Origin: Rhodanobacteraceae bacterium
GTDB taxonomy: Bacteria > Pseudomonadota > Gammaproteobacteria > Xanthomonadales > SZUA-5
Direction: 5' to 3'
Length of the DNA: 9,541 nt
NCBI GenBank assembly: GCA_003233535.1
Contig: QIMA01000208.1
Span: 1-9,541 of the forward strand
In this document: piece after piece, positions 1 to 8,007 of the stretch
Position numbering within the stretch: the first letter of the stretch is position 1
How the letters are laid out: every line of letters starts with the position of its first letter
Notes under the pieces: model-generated
The model's input: the letters and a program-made list of their open reading frames with translations, nothing else
Told to the model about the DNA's origin: nothing
Database searches by the model: none
Program-made: the position numbers and the translations under genes

Positions 1-908
1 CGCCCGGCCACTCAAGCTCGCGAGTACGCGTCTCCAGCGCCGCTGTACGTTCGCCGACAGTTTGCTCCAGTGTGACGTTTTGGGCAGTAATCTGGGCCAA
101 TCGCCAACGCACGATTAGCGCAATGACGGCGAGCAACGCGAGCAGACCCAGCAACTGCGCGCAACCGCTTTGATACCAATGTGGAATGACCAGGAATCGA
201 TAGCTGAGAATTTGTGGCGCTGGGTCCAATCCGCGAATCGCCCGCACCTGTAGCTCATAGTCACCCGAACTCTGCGCGGTTAGTTCGCGCAGTCCTAGGC
301 CTGGATCGTCACTCCAAGAGCTCTCTTGCGGGATGAATCGTGTCTGCATGCGCCAGCCCCGGGCGAGGCTGGGCAAAGCGTAGCTAAAGCGCAGAGTGCT
401 ACCGGCTGAAATTCTCGGTGGCGAACTGGGCGCCAGATGCAGGCGCGAACTGACTTCGCCAGCACTGACTTGTACCGATTCCATCACCGGACCCACCTCT
501 GTTTTGAGTGGCGTGTGGGCACCGGGTCGAAATCGTGCGAGGGCTGACCATGTGGCTATGAATCGTTCACCATTGGCGCCGCAATCGAAGCTAACAACTC
601 CTTGAGCCTGCCCGTCCATTTGCCGGCTTCGTTGGCAAGTATCAACAGCCCTGAATCTTCAATGACTAAGGTCACGTTCGGGTGTTTTTTCGAGGCCATG
701 ACCATCTTGGTGTCGAGTGCCGATCCAGATCATTCTCGGGACGTCGTTAAGCAGGGTTTTGAGTTCGCCGTCGCAAAGCCCCAGCAGGACGCCATCCTCG
801 CGTCGCACCCATATTTCTTCGCCCACGCGAAAGCTGGCTGCGGTGCCGTTGCCACCTATCTTCCAACTCCGATGCTGTCCGTCATTGGCTACCCAGAACA
901 ATTCGCTG

Positions 909-1077
909 CTAGCCCGGATGTTTCATGAACTCGCGCGATGATTGCGCAGGACATTGATCGCCCAGCGATTTTTCCTCAGTCGGGTGTATGATGGTTCATA
1001 CACCCGACTGAGGAAAAATCGCTGGGCGATCAAGGGCCTAGCGAGGGCGCGTGAAGTTTATGAAACGTTCGGGCTAG
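909..1077. mobile_element. MITE-like inverted-repeat element (copy A) inside the sensor gene
   Basis: The element is bounded by CTAG at 909-912 and 1074-1077. Its ends are CTAGCCCGGATGTTTCATGA on the left and, read inward from the right, CTAGCCCGAACGTTTCATAA. It has no coding capacity. The 165 bases from 913 to 1077 are a multiple of three, and deleting them rejoins the sensor frame as G-T-S-S-E-L-F-W-V. This is the footprint of an insertion that duplicated a 4-bp CTAG target. The alternative is that CTAG belongs to the terminal repeat. No transposase is encoded in the window, so movement would depend on one elsewhere. The left half closely matches the right half of the copy at 4013-4123, and the right half matches the copy at 9454. 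Confidence 0.8.
954..1033. repeat. Perfect 38-bp palindrome with 4-base loop, core of copy A
   Basis: The arm at 954-991 begins TTGATCGCCCAGCG and ends GGGTGTATGA. It is the exact reverse complement of 996-1033, with TGGT (992-995) between. Either strand as RNA would fold into a very stable hairpin, and the DNA could form a cruciform. Perfect arms suggest recent origin or gene conversion between arms. Confidence 0.9.
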
Positions 1078-1121
1078 TACCGAAGTAGACGCCTTTCGGA
1101 TCGGGAATTACTTCCCACACT

Positions 1122-1519
1122 TCAGCCAACGGGGCGCCTTGACTGTTGGGCAAGAATAGGTCGTCCAAATCCTCCAACTCGTAGCCGGGCTTCGTGGCTG
1201 CATCCGCCGTTGCCGAGGGCGGTGCCAGCACTGCGAACAGCAGTATTGCCAAGCCCAATCGCATTGCCGAGGGCATCGTGTCGACCAACCACTGGCTGTT
1301 TCAGATCTTCGGCGATTTGTTCGAAACGCAGGCGCGGCGGCCGGTTTGGGTCCTGGCGCAGCGAGCGGCGGCGAACGTGTTCGCGCACGTCGGCGAATCG
1401 GCCTAGCGCTTCGAGGCCCATTCTTCGCGCGGCGCGGCTCAGAAAAGCGATATCGAATACCGTGGCATAGCTGACGTAGATCGATCCTTGTTGGGCAAAG
1501 AAAAAGGCCCAAGTAGAAG
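1122..1519 (-). pseudogene. 3' remnant of a DEDDh (DnaQ-like) 3'-5' exonuclease gene
   Basis: A minus-strand frame is open from the repeat end at about 1520 to a stop at 1122. It contains two patterns of DnaQ-fold exonucleases. FDIAFLSRAARRMGLEAL (about 1457-1404) resembles the ExoII region, and RLRFEQIAEDLKQPVVGRHD, followed by ALGNAI (down to about 1255), resembles the ExoIII region. The usual H-x4-D of ExoIII reads H-D-A-L-G-N, so the catalytic Asp is replaced by Asn. The 5' half with the ExoI Asp-Glu motif is absent: the frame runs into the solo repeat terminus at 1521-1540. Sequence after about 1255 overlaps the sensor signal peptide in another frame and is probably not native. Exonucleases of this kind are often found near acs in Proteobacteria, which fits. 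The assignment rests on short motifs and is moderate. Confidence 0.5.
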
Positions 1520-1520
1520 A

Positions 1521-1540
1521 TTCATGAAACTCCGGGCTAG
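1521..1540. repeat. Solo terminus of the CTAG element family (copy B)
   Basis: Read on the minus strand this is CTAGCCCGGAGTTTCATGAA, matching the ends of the other copies. There is no partner end or element core next to it. It lies at the point where the exonuclease remnant loses its 5' part, 70 bases before the acs start codon. It probably marks a deletion between elements or decay of a full copy. Confidence 0.7.
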
Positions 1541-1610
1541 CAAACGCACTGCGGCGTCGCTGCCGCTAAGCTAGCTGCCAATACATACGGCACTGCAAGG
1601 GAGGATTCAT

Positions 1611-3575
1611 ATGGCCAAGCGATACCCCGTTAGCGAAGACTTTGCTGCCCGCGCTCGCGTCAACGCCGCAAGCTACGACCGGCTCTATCAGCAGTCGGTC
1701 GACGATCCCGAAGAGTTTTGGGGCGAAGTCGGCAAGCGCCTGGACTGGATCGCTGCCTACACCAAGGTTAAGAACACCAGCTTTGCGCTCGATGACTTCC
1801 GGATCCGCTGGTACGAGGACGGTCAGCTGAACGTGGCAGCCAATTGCCTGGATCGGCATTTGCACACGCGTGGTGACAAAACCGCGATCATCTTCGAGGG
1901 CGATAGCCCGAATGATTCGAAGCGGGTGAGTTATCGCGAGCTTTACGAAAAGGTCTGCCAGTGCGCCAACGCACTCAAGGCGCTGGGGGTCAAACGCGGC
2001 GATCGAGTAACCATTTATTTGCCGATGATCGTTGAGGCGGCGGTGGCGATGCTGGCCTGTACTCGAATCGGCGCGATTCATTCGGTCGTGTTCGGCGGCT
2101 TCTCACCCGACGCGTTGGCTGGTCGGATTATCGATTGTCACTCCGAAGTCGTAATTACCGCCGATGAGGCCGTGCGCGGCGGCAAGCACATTCCGCTAAA
2201 GGCCAATGTGGATGAGGCGTTGCAACATCCAGGGATTGATTTCGCGCGCAGCGTACTGGTCGTTCGCCGCACCGGCCGACCCGTGGCTTGGGACAACGAT
2301 CGCGACTGCTGGTGGCACGATCAGCTGGAGGCTCAGACCCGCGTTTGTGAACCGGAGCCGATGAGCGCTGAAGACCCGCTATTCATCCTCTACACCTCCG
2401 GCTCTACCGGCAAACCCAAGGGTGTGCTGCACACCACCGGTGGCTATTTGGTCTACGTCTCCTACACCTTTGAGACGGTGTTCGACGTCCGCGAAAACGA
2501 CGTCTTTTGGTGCACCGCTGATGTTGGTTGGGTGACCGGGCACAGCTACGTGCTGTACGGGCCGCTGGCCAACGGCGCCACTACAGTGATGTTCGAAGGC
2601 GTGCCTAACTATCCAGACGTGAGCCGCTTCTGGCAGGTGGTCGATAAACATCAGGTGAGTCTGTTCTACACCGCGCCGACCGCGATCCGCGCGCTGATGC
2701 GCGAGGGCGAGGAGCCGGTCAAGCGCTGTTCGCGATCCAGCATTCGATTGCTCGGCTCGGTCGGCGAGCCGATCAACCCGGAGGCCTGGCAGTGGTATCA
2801 CAAGGTGGTGGGCGGCGGCCGCTGCCCGATTGTCGACACCTGGTGGCAGACCGAAACCGGCGGCATGATGATTACGCCGATGCCTGGGGCGACTGAACTC
2901 AAGCCTGGTTCGGCGACCAAGCCATTTTTCGGCGTGCGCCCGGCGATTGTCGATAACGAAGGCAACGTGTTGGAGGGTGCTTGTGCAGGCAATCTGGTCC
3001 TGCTCGATAGCTGGCCGGGCCAGATGCGGACCATTTTTGGTGATCCGCAGCGCTTTATCGGAACCTACTTCACGACCTTCAAAGGTATGTACACCACCGG
3101 TGACGGCGCCAAGCGCGATGAGGAGGGCTACTACTGGATTACCGGTCGCGTAGACGACGTCATCAACGTTTCAGGGCACCGCATGGGGACCGCCGAGGTG
3201 GAGAGTGCGCTAGTCGCTCACCCAGACGTGGCCGAAGCAGCGGTGGTCGGCTGTCCGCACGAGATCAAGGGGCAGGGTATTTATGCCTACGTCACTGTTA
3301 ATCGCGGCGTAGAGCCCTCCGAAGAATTGCGCTTGGCACTGCGCAGTTGGGTGCGCAAGGAAATCGGCGCAATCGCGACGCCGGATCACATCCAGTGGGC
3401 GCCTGGCCTGCCGAAGACCCGCTCGGGCAAGATCATGCGCCGGATACTGCGCAAGATTGCGGCCAATGAGCACGATCAACTCGGCGACACCTCGACGCTC
3501 GCCGATCCCGGCGTGGTGCCGGCATTGGTCGAGAACCGGATGAATCGATCGGGAAGCGGCACTTCGATCGCTTGA
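1611..3575 (+). CDS. acs: Acetyl-CoA synthetase (AMP-forming acetate-CoA ligase)
   Basis: Converts acetate, ATP and CoA to acetyl-CoA, AMP and diphosphate by way of acetyl-AMP, in the cytoplasm; it is the high-affinity route of acetate use. The 654-residue product is close to the 652 of E. coli Acs. Visible ANL-superfamily motifs are the phosphate loop [11 protein letters not shown] (261-271), the acetate-pocket and adenylate motif [10 protein letters not shown] (409-418), the hinge region [19 protein letters not shown] (495-513), [18 protein letters not shown] (514-531) and PKTRSGK (601-607). K607 is the catalytic Lys that Pat/CobB-type systems acetylate reversibly in related enzymes; whether that happens here cannot be seen. 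The ATG at 1611 has a strong Shine-Dalgarno GGGAGGA five bases upstream. The gene appears intact. No convincing promoter is seen in the 70 bases between it and the solo repeat terminus, so its original upstream region may have been altered. Confidence 0.97.
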   Translation: MAKRYPVSEDFAARARVNAASYDRLYQQSVDDPEEFWGEVGKRLDWIAAYTKVKNTSFALDDFRIRWYEDGQLNVAANCLDRHLHTRGDKTAIIFEGDSPNDSKRVSYRELYEKVCQCANALKALGVKRGDRVTIYLPMIVEAAVAMLACTRIGAIHSVVFGGFSPDALAGRIIDCHSEVVITADEAVRGGKHIPLKANVDEALQHPGIDFARSVLVVRRTGRPVAWDNDRDCWWHDQLEAQTRVCEPEPMSAEDPLFILYTSGSTGKPKGVLHTTGGYLVYVSYTFETVFDVRENDVFWCTADVGWVTGHSYVLYGPLANGATTVMFEGVPNYPDVSRFWQVVDKHQVSLFYTAPTAIRALMREGEEPVKRCSRSSIRLLGSVGEPINPEAWQWYHKVVGGGRCPIVDTWWQTETGGMMITPMPGATELKPGSATKPFFGVRPAIVDNEGNVLEGACAGNLVLLDSWPGQMRTIFGDPQRFIGTYFTTFKGMYTTGDGAKRDEEGYYWITGRVDDVINVSGHRMGTAEVESALVAHPDVAEAAVVGCPHEIKGQGIYAYVTVNRGVEPSEELRLALRSWVRKEIGAIATPDHIQWAPGLPKTRSGKIMRRILRKIAANEHDQLGDTSTLADPGVVPALVENRMNRSGSGTSIA

Positions 3576-3616
3576 CTCAGTGCAGCAAGCAATCGCCAAT
3601 GCACTATGCTAGGCGA

Positions 3617-3985
3617 ATGGCAAAACTACTCCTCAATTTGCGTCACGTGCCCGACGATGAAGTCGACGAAGTTCGCGCTTGGCTAGAGGCCGATAGCTAC
3701 CAGTGGTACGAAACTCAGCCTGGGCGCTGGGGGATCTCATCCGGCGGTCTGTGGCTTAAGCATGCCGATGACTATCCGCGGGCACGAGCGGCGATGGATA
3801 CGTACCAGCGCGCTCGTGCTGAGCAGGCGCAAGCACAGCGCGCCCAAGAGATAGCTGACGGAACTGCACCGAACTTTTGGGATGCGTTGCGTGAGCGACC
3901 GGCGATGATGCTGATTAATGCAGCCGCCATCGTGCTGTTGCTGGCGCTAACGATCATCGTGCCGCTCAGCCTGCTGACGCGCTGA
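3617..3985 (+). CDS. Small C-terminally anchored membrane protein, DUF6164-like
   Basis: A 122-residue protein of unknown function. The N-terminal domain (about 1-65) starts MAKLLLNLRHVPDDEVDEVR and contains WYETQPGRWGISSGGLWL. This resembles DUF6164 proteins of Proteobacteria, recalling DUF2007-type small alpha/beta domains. A charged, Ala-rich helix (about 64-82) follows, and then one hydrophobic segment (about 96-119) ending PLSLLTR, so the domain is probably cytoplasmic and tail-anchored in the inner membrane. The ATG at 3617 is preferred over an in-frame TTG at 3572 because family similarity begins at MAKLL and the TTG overlaps the acs stop. The ribosome site is weak (AGG at 3611). It lies 41 bases after acs and may be cotranscribed with it. 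The family name is from memory of the motif; the role is unknown. Confidence 0.8.
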   Translation: MAKLLLNLRHVPDDEVDEVRAWLEADSYQWYETQPGRWGISSGGLWLKHADDYPRARAAMDTYQRARAEQAQAQRAQEIADGTAPNFWDALRERPAMMLINAAAIVLLLALTIIVPLSLLTR

Positions 3986-4012
3986 GCCAGGGGTGGCGTT
4001 GCTGGCACGTTG

Positions 4013-4123
4013 CTAGCCCGGAGTTTCATAACCGCTCCCTTTCTTGAAAAACACTGTGAAAAACCACTGGGCAATCAATGTCCTGCGCGAGCATCGCGCG
4101 AGTTCATGAAATATCCGGGCTAG
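4013..4123. mobile_element. MITE-like inverted-repeat element (copy C), between the acs and hrcA units
   Basis: This 111-base non-coding element starts CTAGCCCGGAGTTTCATAAC. Read from its other end it is CTAGCCCGGATATTTCATGA, and both ends carry CTAG. Its right half (about 4058-4123) matches the left half of copy A with about six differences over 66 bases. Its left half (about 4013-4057, with CCGCTCCCTTTCTTGAAAAA) is unlike the other copies. It lies 27 bases after the small membrane-protein gene and about 105 bases before the hrcA promoter, where its paired ends could act as a terminator-like hairpin. It has no ORF of its own. The rest of the 3986-4285 gap holds only the promoter described at 4228. 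Confidence 0.8.
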
Positions 4124-4227
4124 TCGCAGCCGGAGCGGTGCTATGCCGGCAACTCGCGCCTAGACTCAGAGCCGTATCCATCGGCAACACTGCTCACAAA
4201 ATGTACGACTCCACGCTGGCCATTCCC

Positions 4228-4255
4228 CTTGCAAGCGCGCAATCGGCCCCCACTA
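4228..4255 (+). promoter_or_regulatory. Sigma32-type heat-shock promoter of hrcA
   Basis: The -35 is CTTGCAA (4228-4234; family consensus CTTGAAA, 6 of 7). A 13-base spacer follows, then the -10 CCCCACTA (4248-4255; consensus CCCCATNT). The predicted start near 4262 leaves a leader of about 24 bases. The motif and its position ahead of a heat-shock operon support it; no expression evidence is available. Confidence 0.65.
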
Positions 4256-4285
4256 AACAGGCTGTTGCGGTGTTTCGACTAGCTA

Positions 4286-5326
4286 ATGCAGAATCCACTA
4301 GATCCGCGTGCCAGCAAGCTGCTGCACGATCTTGTTCAGAAATACATTCGCGGTGGCGAGCCGATTGGCTCGGCGACGCTGGCGCGCGAGTGTGGCCTGG
4401 ACTTGAGTTCGGCAACCGTGCGCAACGTGTTGGCGCAGTTGGAAGAGCAGGGACTAGTCACTGCTCCGCACGCCTCGGCTGGAAAAGTGCCGACGACTCA
4501 GGGCTTTCGGCTTTTTGTCGACGCCTTGGTGCAGATGGAGCCGGTGCCGCAGTCGCTGCTAGAGCGCATTGATGCGACCCTGCAACGCTGCACCGAGCCG
4601 CGCCAAGCGCTGCGTACCACGGCTGAGATGCTTTCCGGACTGACCCACTGCGTGAGCTTGGTGCGTTGCCCGCGACGTGAGGAACAGGCCCTGTCTCAGG
4701 TTGAGTTCCTGCCGTTGGGTCAGCGCAGGGTGTTGGTCGTTTTGGTGTTTCGCAACGGCGAGGTACAAAACCGAATTGCCCGTACTGACCACGAATTCAG
4801 CTCCCGCGACGTAGCCCGCGCGGCGCGGGCACTCAATCGCGAGCTCTCCGGGCTGACCCTGCCGGAGGCGCGTAAACGCCTAATCGGAGATCTCAAAGAG
4901 ACTCGAAGTGCCATTGATCAGGCGACTAGTGCGGTGGTGGGTGCGGCTGAGAGCGTACTTGATGACGATGGTGCAGAGCCGATGATGATGGCCGGGGAGC
5001 AAACCCTGCTTGAACATCGCGATATGGACGATTTGGGCCGTGTCCGCGATTTGTTCCAGGCTTTCCATGAGAAGCACGCCTTGCTGCATTTGCTTGAGCG
5101 CAGCAACAACGCCGAGCAGGTGCGATTGTTTATCGGTGAGGAAAGCGGAATGAACGCACTGGGCTCGTGCTCGGTGGTTACCGCGCCGTATCAAGTAGGC
5201 GAGCAGTTGGGCGTGCTTGGCGTAATTGGTCCGCGGCGGATGTCCTATGAGAGGGTGATCCCGATCGTCGAGGCAACTGCGGCTTCCTTGGGCCGCGCTT
5301 TGAACATCGATCTGCGCCGCGCCTAA
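4286..5326 (+). CDS. hrcA: Heat-inducible transcription repressor HrcA
   Basis: A DNA-binding repressor of heat-shock genes that normally recognises CIRCE and whose activity depends on GroEL in studied species. The 346-residue product has the usual family length. The N-terminal winged helix-turn-helix (about 5-75) includes GEPIGSATLARECGLDLSSA, TVRNVLAQLEEQGLV and the signature SAGKVPTTQGFR (64-75). The central GAF-like region with the family insertion follows, and the C-terminal strand motif IGEESG...LGVLGVIGPRRMSYERVIP (about 283-327) closes the fold. The start at 4286 fits the family N-terminus (LDPRASKLL), but there is no clear Shine-Dalgarno, so translation may be weak. It leads the grpE-dnaK-dnaJ cluster behind a sigma32-type promoter. 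No CIRCE repeat was found upstream of it or of dnaK, so autoregulation through CIRCE is not supported here. Confidence 0.95.
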   Translation: MQNPLDPRASKLLHDLVQKYIRGGEPIGSATLARECGLDLSSATVRNVLAQLEEQGLVTAPHASAGKVPTTQGFRLFVDALVQMEPVPQSLLERIDATLQRCTEPRQALRTTAEMLSGLTHCVSLVRCPRREEQALSQVEFLPLGQRRVLVVLVFRNGEVQNRIARTDHEFSSRDVARAARALNRELSGLTLPEARKRLIGDLKETRSAIDQATSAVVGAAESVLDDDGAEPMMMAGEQTLLEHRDMDDLGRVRDLFQAFHEKHALLHLLERSNNAEQVRLFIGEESGMNALGSCSVVTAPYQVGEQLGVLGVIGPRRMSYERVIPIVEATAASLGRALNIDLRRA

Positions 5327-5419
5327 TCCTGCAAGGCACAAATCTACAGCTCAAACCCTCGAAAAACGGGCAGCGGACCTTACCGTTGCGGATGAAACGA
5401 GAAATTTAGGTGAATACCC

Positions 5420-5950
5420 ATGCAATCGATTGACACACCAGAAGAAGAGAACGAACACGAAATCGACTCCGAAGAGCTCGGTATTGCCGCTGAGCGACTC
5501 ATGCTCGCCGAGCGAGTGCAGACCCTGGAAGAAGAGTTGCTGCGCAATCAGGCCGATATGGAGAATCAGCGCAAGCGCGCAGCGAGGGATATGGAGCAGG
5601 CGCGCAAGTTCGGCTCCGAACGCATCCTCAGCGAGCTAGTGCAGGTTGCCGACAATCTAGAGCGTGGTTTGGAAGCGGCTGAGCAACCGGGCGCGAGTAT
5701 CGAGTCGATTAAGGAAGGCAAGGCGCTGACCTTGAGCCAGTTGGCCAAGCTGCTGACCAGTCAGGGCGTGGAAGTGGTCGATCCAATGGGGCACCCCTTC
5801 GATCCAGAGCTGCATCAAGCGATGGCCACTGAAGCCAGCGAAGAATATGCGCCGGACACCGTGGTGAAGGTCTTCCAGAAGGGCTATCGGCTGCATGAGC
5901 GTCTGCTGCGCCCGGCGATGGTCGTCGTCAGCAAGGCGGTCGAAGGCTAA
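5420..5950 (+). CDS. grpE: Nucleotide exchange factor GrpE
   Basis: A cytoplasmic homodimeric cochaperone that opens the DnaK nucleotide-binding domain to release ADP, and serves as a thermosensor in E. coli. The 176-residue product is somewhat shorter than E. coli GrpE (197), mainly at the acidic, disordered N-terminus (EEENEHEIDSEE). A long coiled coil (about 20-65, with EEELLRNQADMENQRKRAAR) leads to a helical bundle and the C-terminal beta domain (about 118-176). That domain carries the family signature VFQKGYRLHERLLRPAMVVV (150-169). The start has a good Shine-Dalgarno (AGGTGA from 5408). It follows hrcA by 93 bases. No convincing promoter of its own is present, so it is probably transcribed from the hrcA promoter. 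Confidence 0.96.
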   Translation: MQSIDTPEEENEHEIDSEELGIAAERLMLAERVQTLEEELLRNQADMENQRKRAARDMEQARKFGSERILSELVQVADNLERGLEAAEQPGASIESIKEGKALTLSQLAKLLTSQGVEVVDPMGHPFDPELHQAMATEASEEYAPDTVVKVFQKGYRLHERLLRPAMVVVSKAVEG

Positions 5951-5985
5951 GGCAGCAGATCCCAGGTCAATTTGGGTGCGCAGGG

Positions 5986-6014
5986 ATTGTGAATTCTCGA
6001 TCCCACCCCCATCT
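5986..6014 (+). promoter_or_regulatory. Candidate sigma32-type promoter of dnaK
   Basis: The -10 CCCCATCT (6007-6014) matches the sigma32 consensus CCCCATNT fully. The -35 at 5986-5992 (ATTGTGA) is weak, with 4 of 7 matches and a 14-base spacer. It would give dnaK an extra heat-induced transcript independent of hrcA and grpE, with a leader of about 55 bases. Confidence 0.5.
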
Positions 6015-6076
6015 ACCAGCACATCAGGGCGAACAACGCCCCCAAGCATTCAAGCATTGAGCAACGAGGTATACAC

Positions 6077-7993
6077 ATGGGCAAGATCATCGGTATCGAT
6101 TTGGGGACAACCAATTCCTGCGTCGCAGTCATGGAAGGCAATTCGGTCAAAGTGATCGAGAACGCAGAGGGCGATCGCACGACGCCGTCCGTGGTTGCCT
6201 TTACCAAAGACGCTGAAGTGCTGGTCGGTGCGTCCGCCAAGCGCCAAGCGGTCACCAATCCGAAGAACACCCTGCACGCTGTTAAGCGGCTCATTGGTCG
6301 CAAGTTCAGCGAGAAGGTAGTGCAGAAGGACATCGGCTTGGTGCCTTACGGCATCGTCGAGCATGAGAATGGTGACGCCTGGGTAGAAGCCGGCGGCAAA
6401 GCCGTTGCTCCGCCGGAAATCTCAGCCAAAGTGCTGATGAAAATGAAGAAGACTGCCGAGGACTACCTGGGTGAGGCCGTGACCGAAGCGGTGATCACCG
6501 TGCCGGCCTACTTCAATGACTCTCAGCGTCAGGCGACCAAAGATGCCGGCCGTATCGCCGGCTTGGACGTCAAGCGCATCATCAACGAGCCGACTGCGGC
6601 TGCGCTGGCTTACGGGCTGGACAAGAAGGGCACCGGCGATCGCAAGATTGCGGTCTACGACTTGGGCGGCGGTACCTTCGACGTGTCGATCATCGAGATC
6701 GCTGATGTTGACGGTGAGAAGCAGTTCGAAGTGTTGGCGACCAACGGCGACACCTTCTTAGGTGGTGAGGATTTCGATTACCGCATCATTGATTGGCTGG
6801 TCGAAGAGTTTCAGAAAGAGCAGGGCATCGACCTGCGTCAGGATCCGCTGGCCCTGCAGCGTCTTAAAGATGCCGCTGAGCGGGCCAAGATCGAGCTCAG
6901 TACCTCGCAACAGACCGACGTTAATCTGCCTTACGTTACCGCCGACGCGAGCGGTCCTAAGCATCTCAACCTGAAGCTGACCCGAGCCAAGCTGGAGTCG
7001 CTGGTTGAGGATCTGGTCAAGCGCACCATTGAGCCGTGCCGTACCGCGATCAATGATGCCGGCGTCAAGGTAGGCGACATCGCTGAGGTGATCCTGGTTG
7101 GCGGTATGACCCGCATGCCTGCTGTGCAGCGCGCGGTGACCGAGTTCTTTGCTAAAGAGTCGCGTAAAGACGTTAATCCAGACGAAGCCGTGGCCATCGG
7201 TGCCGCGATTCAGGGCGGCGTGCTGGCCGGCGACGTCAAAGACGTGCTGCTGCTGGACGTGACCCCGCTGTCGCTGGGTATCGAGACGATGGGCGCGGTC
7301 ATGACCAAGCTGATCGAGAAGAACACCACCATCCCGACCCGCGCCGGCCAAACTTTCTCGACCGCCGAGGACAATCAGAACGCGGTGACCGTGCACGTGC
7401 TCCAAGGCGAGCGCGAGCAGGCCCGCTTCAACAAGTCACTGGCTAAGTTCGACCTAGCCGGCATCGAGTCGGCGCCGCGCGGTATGCCGCAGGTGGAAGT
7501 CACTTTCGACATCGACGCTAACGGCATCCTCCACGTCTCCGCTAAGGACAAGAAGACGGGCAAGGAACAGCGCATCGAGATCAAGGCCGGTTCTGGTCTG
7601 AGCGAGGAAGAGATTCAGCGCATGGTCGACGACGCCGAGCTGCATCGCGAGGAAGATAAGAAGTTCCACGAGCTGGTGGGTGCGCGCAACCAAGCCGATC
7701 AGCTGCTGCACGCGACGCGTTCGGCAATCACCGAAGCCGGCGACAAAATCGATGGTAGTCAGATCGCGGCTATCGAGACGGCAATTGCCGAGTTGGATGG
7801 GGCGATGAAGGGCGACGACAAGGCCAAGATTGAGGCCAAGACGCAGGCTCTGGGCGAAGCAGCGCAAAGTCTGCAGGCAGCCCAGGCTCAGCCGGGCCCA
7901 GATGCGGCTGGCGAGGCGGGTGCCGATGCCAGTGCAGGCGTGCAGGACGACGTGGTCGACGCCGAGTTCACCGAAGTCGACGACAAAAAGTAG
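6077..7993 (+). CDS. dnaK: Molecular chaperone DnaK (Hsp70)
   Basis: An ATP-driven cytoplasmic chaperone that binds exposed hydrophobic segments in a cycle with DnaJ and GrpE, and in many Proteobacteria also controls sigma32. The 638 residues equal the E. coli length. The nucleotide-binding domain (1 to about 385) shows [10 protein letters not shown] (5-14), catalytic K70, [16 protein letters not shown] (143-158), E171 in [11 protein letters not shown] and DLGGGTFD (195-202). The Gram-negative-type segment between about 75 and 115 is present. The interdomain linker is VLLLDVTP (390-397). The substrate-binding beta domain follows, with the helical lid from about 505, an Ala/Gly-rich tail and the C-terminus [14 protein letters not shown]. 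The Shine-Dalgarno GAGG (6066-6069) is well spaced. The gene appears intact and standard. A sigma32-like promoter lies in the 126-base gap after grpE. Confidence 0.98.
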   Translation: MGKIIGIDLGTTNSCVAVMEGNSVKVIENAEGDRTTPSVVAFTKDAEVLVGASAKRQAVTNPKNTLHAVKRLIGRKFSEKVVQKDIGLVPYGIVEHENGDAWVEAGGKAVAPPEISAKVLMKMKKTAEDYLGEAVTEAVITVPAYFNDSQRQATKDAGRIAGLDVKRIINEPTAAALAYGLDKKGTGDRKIAVYDLGGGTFDVSIIEIADVDGEKQFEVLATNGDTFLGGEDFDYRIIDWLVEEFQKEQGIDLRQDPLALQRLKDAAERAKIELSTSQQTDVNLPYVTADASGPKHLNLKLTRAKLESLVEDLVKRTIEPCRTAINDAGVKVGDIAEVILVGGMTRMPAVQRAVTEFFAKESRKDVNPDEAVAIGAAIQGGVLAGDVKDVLLLDVTPLSLGIETMGAVMTKLIEKNTTIPTRAGQTFSTAEDNQNAVTVHVLQGEREQARFNKSLAKFDLAGIESAPRGMPQVEVTFDIDANGILHVSAKDKKTGKEQRIEIKAGSGLSEEEIQRMVDDAELHREEDKKFHELVGARNQADQLLHATRSAITEAGDKIDGSQIAAIETAIAELDGAMKGDDKAKIEAKTQALGEAAQSLQAAQAQPGPDAAGEAGADASAGVQDDVVDAEFTEVDDKK

Positions 7994-8007
7994 GTCGATA
8001 GCGGCGC

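Larger units (their letters stand above)
1..1276 (-). pseudogene. Disrupted propeller / Y_Y_Y-domain membrane sensor, 3' end beyond the window
   Basis: On the minus strand an N-terminus with a signal peptide (MRLGLAILLFAVLAPPSATA) starts near 1276 or 1264, with a possible TTG at 1288. It runs into blade-like sequence (EVWEVIPDPKGVYFGTS) and stops at a TAA (1060-1058) inside the repeat element at 909-1077. The same frame resumes at about 908 with SELFWVANDGQHRSWKIGG. From about 600 to 1 it is open without stops: a blade ending GERFIATWSALARFRPG, a beta-sandwich like the Y_Y_Y domain (SGDYELQVRAI near 270-235), one membrane helix (about 165-105) and the start of a coiled coil (TLEQTVGERTAALETRTREL). 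This order matches periplasmic two-component-regulator-propeller sensors, whose cytoplasmic output (histidine kinase or GGDEF) would lie left of the window. Besides the insertion, 598-722 reads best in a shifted frame, so two compensating frameshifts are likely. As it stands only about 72 residues can be made. The family call is from pattern recognition; the output domain is unknown. Confidence 0.7.

Noticed and set aside
397..404. GAGTGCTA, resembling a CIRCE half-site
   Set aside because: No paired half at the right spacing, and it lies inside the sensor coding frame.
602..928. Plus-strand ORF of 108 codons
   Set aside because: It is antisense to sensor sequence with clear propeller and Y_Y_Y-like features; it has no recognisable domain and ends in the repeat.
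909..1540. A single composite transposon bounded by the element ends at 909 and 1540
   Set aside because: The sensor frame rejoins exactly across 909-1077 and its 5' end continues beyond 1077, so 1078-1520 is native sequence rather than cargo.
4078..4572. Plus-strand ORF of 164 codons overlapping the start of hrcA
   Set aside because: It starts in the repeat element, crosses the promoter and runs out of frame through hrcA; no protein-like motif is seen.
5358..5385. Possible sigma32 promoter upstream of grpE (CTCGAAA at 5358)
   Set aside because: The -35 is reasonable, but no CCCCAT-like -10 lies at the expected distance (CCTTACCG instead).
6758..7405. Long minus-strand ORF opposite dnaK
   Set aside because: A shadow of dnaK codon usage, rich in His/Arg/Leu/Gln with no domain. 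The same holds for minus ORFs opposite acs, hrcA and dnaJ.
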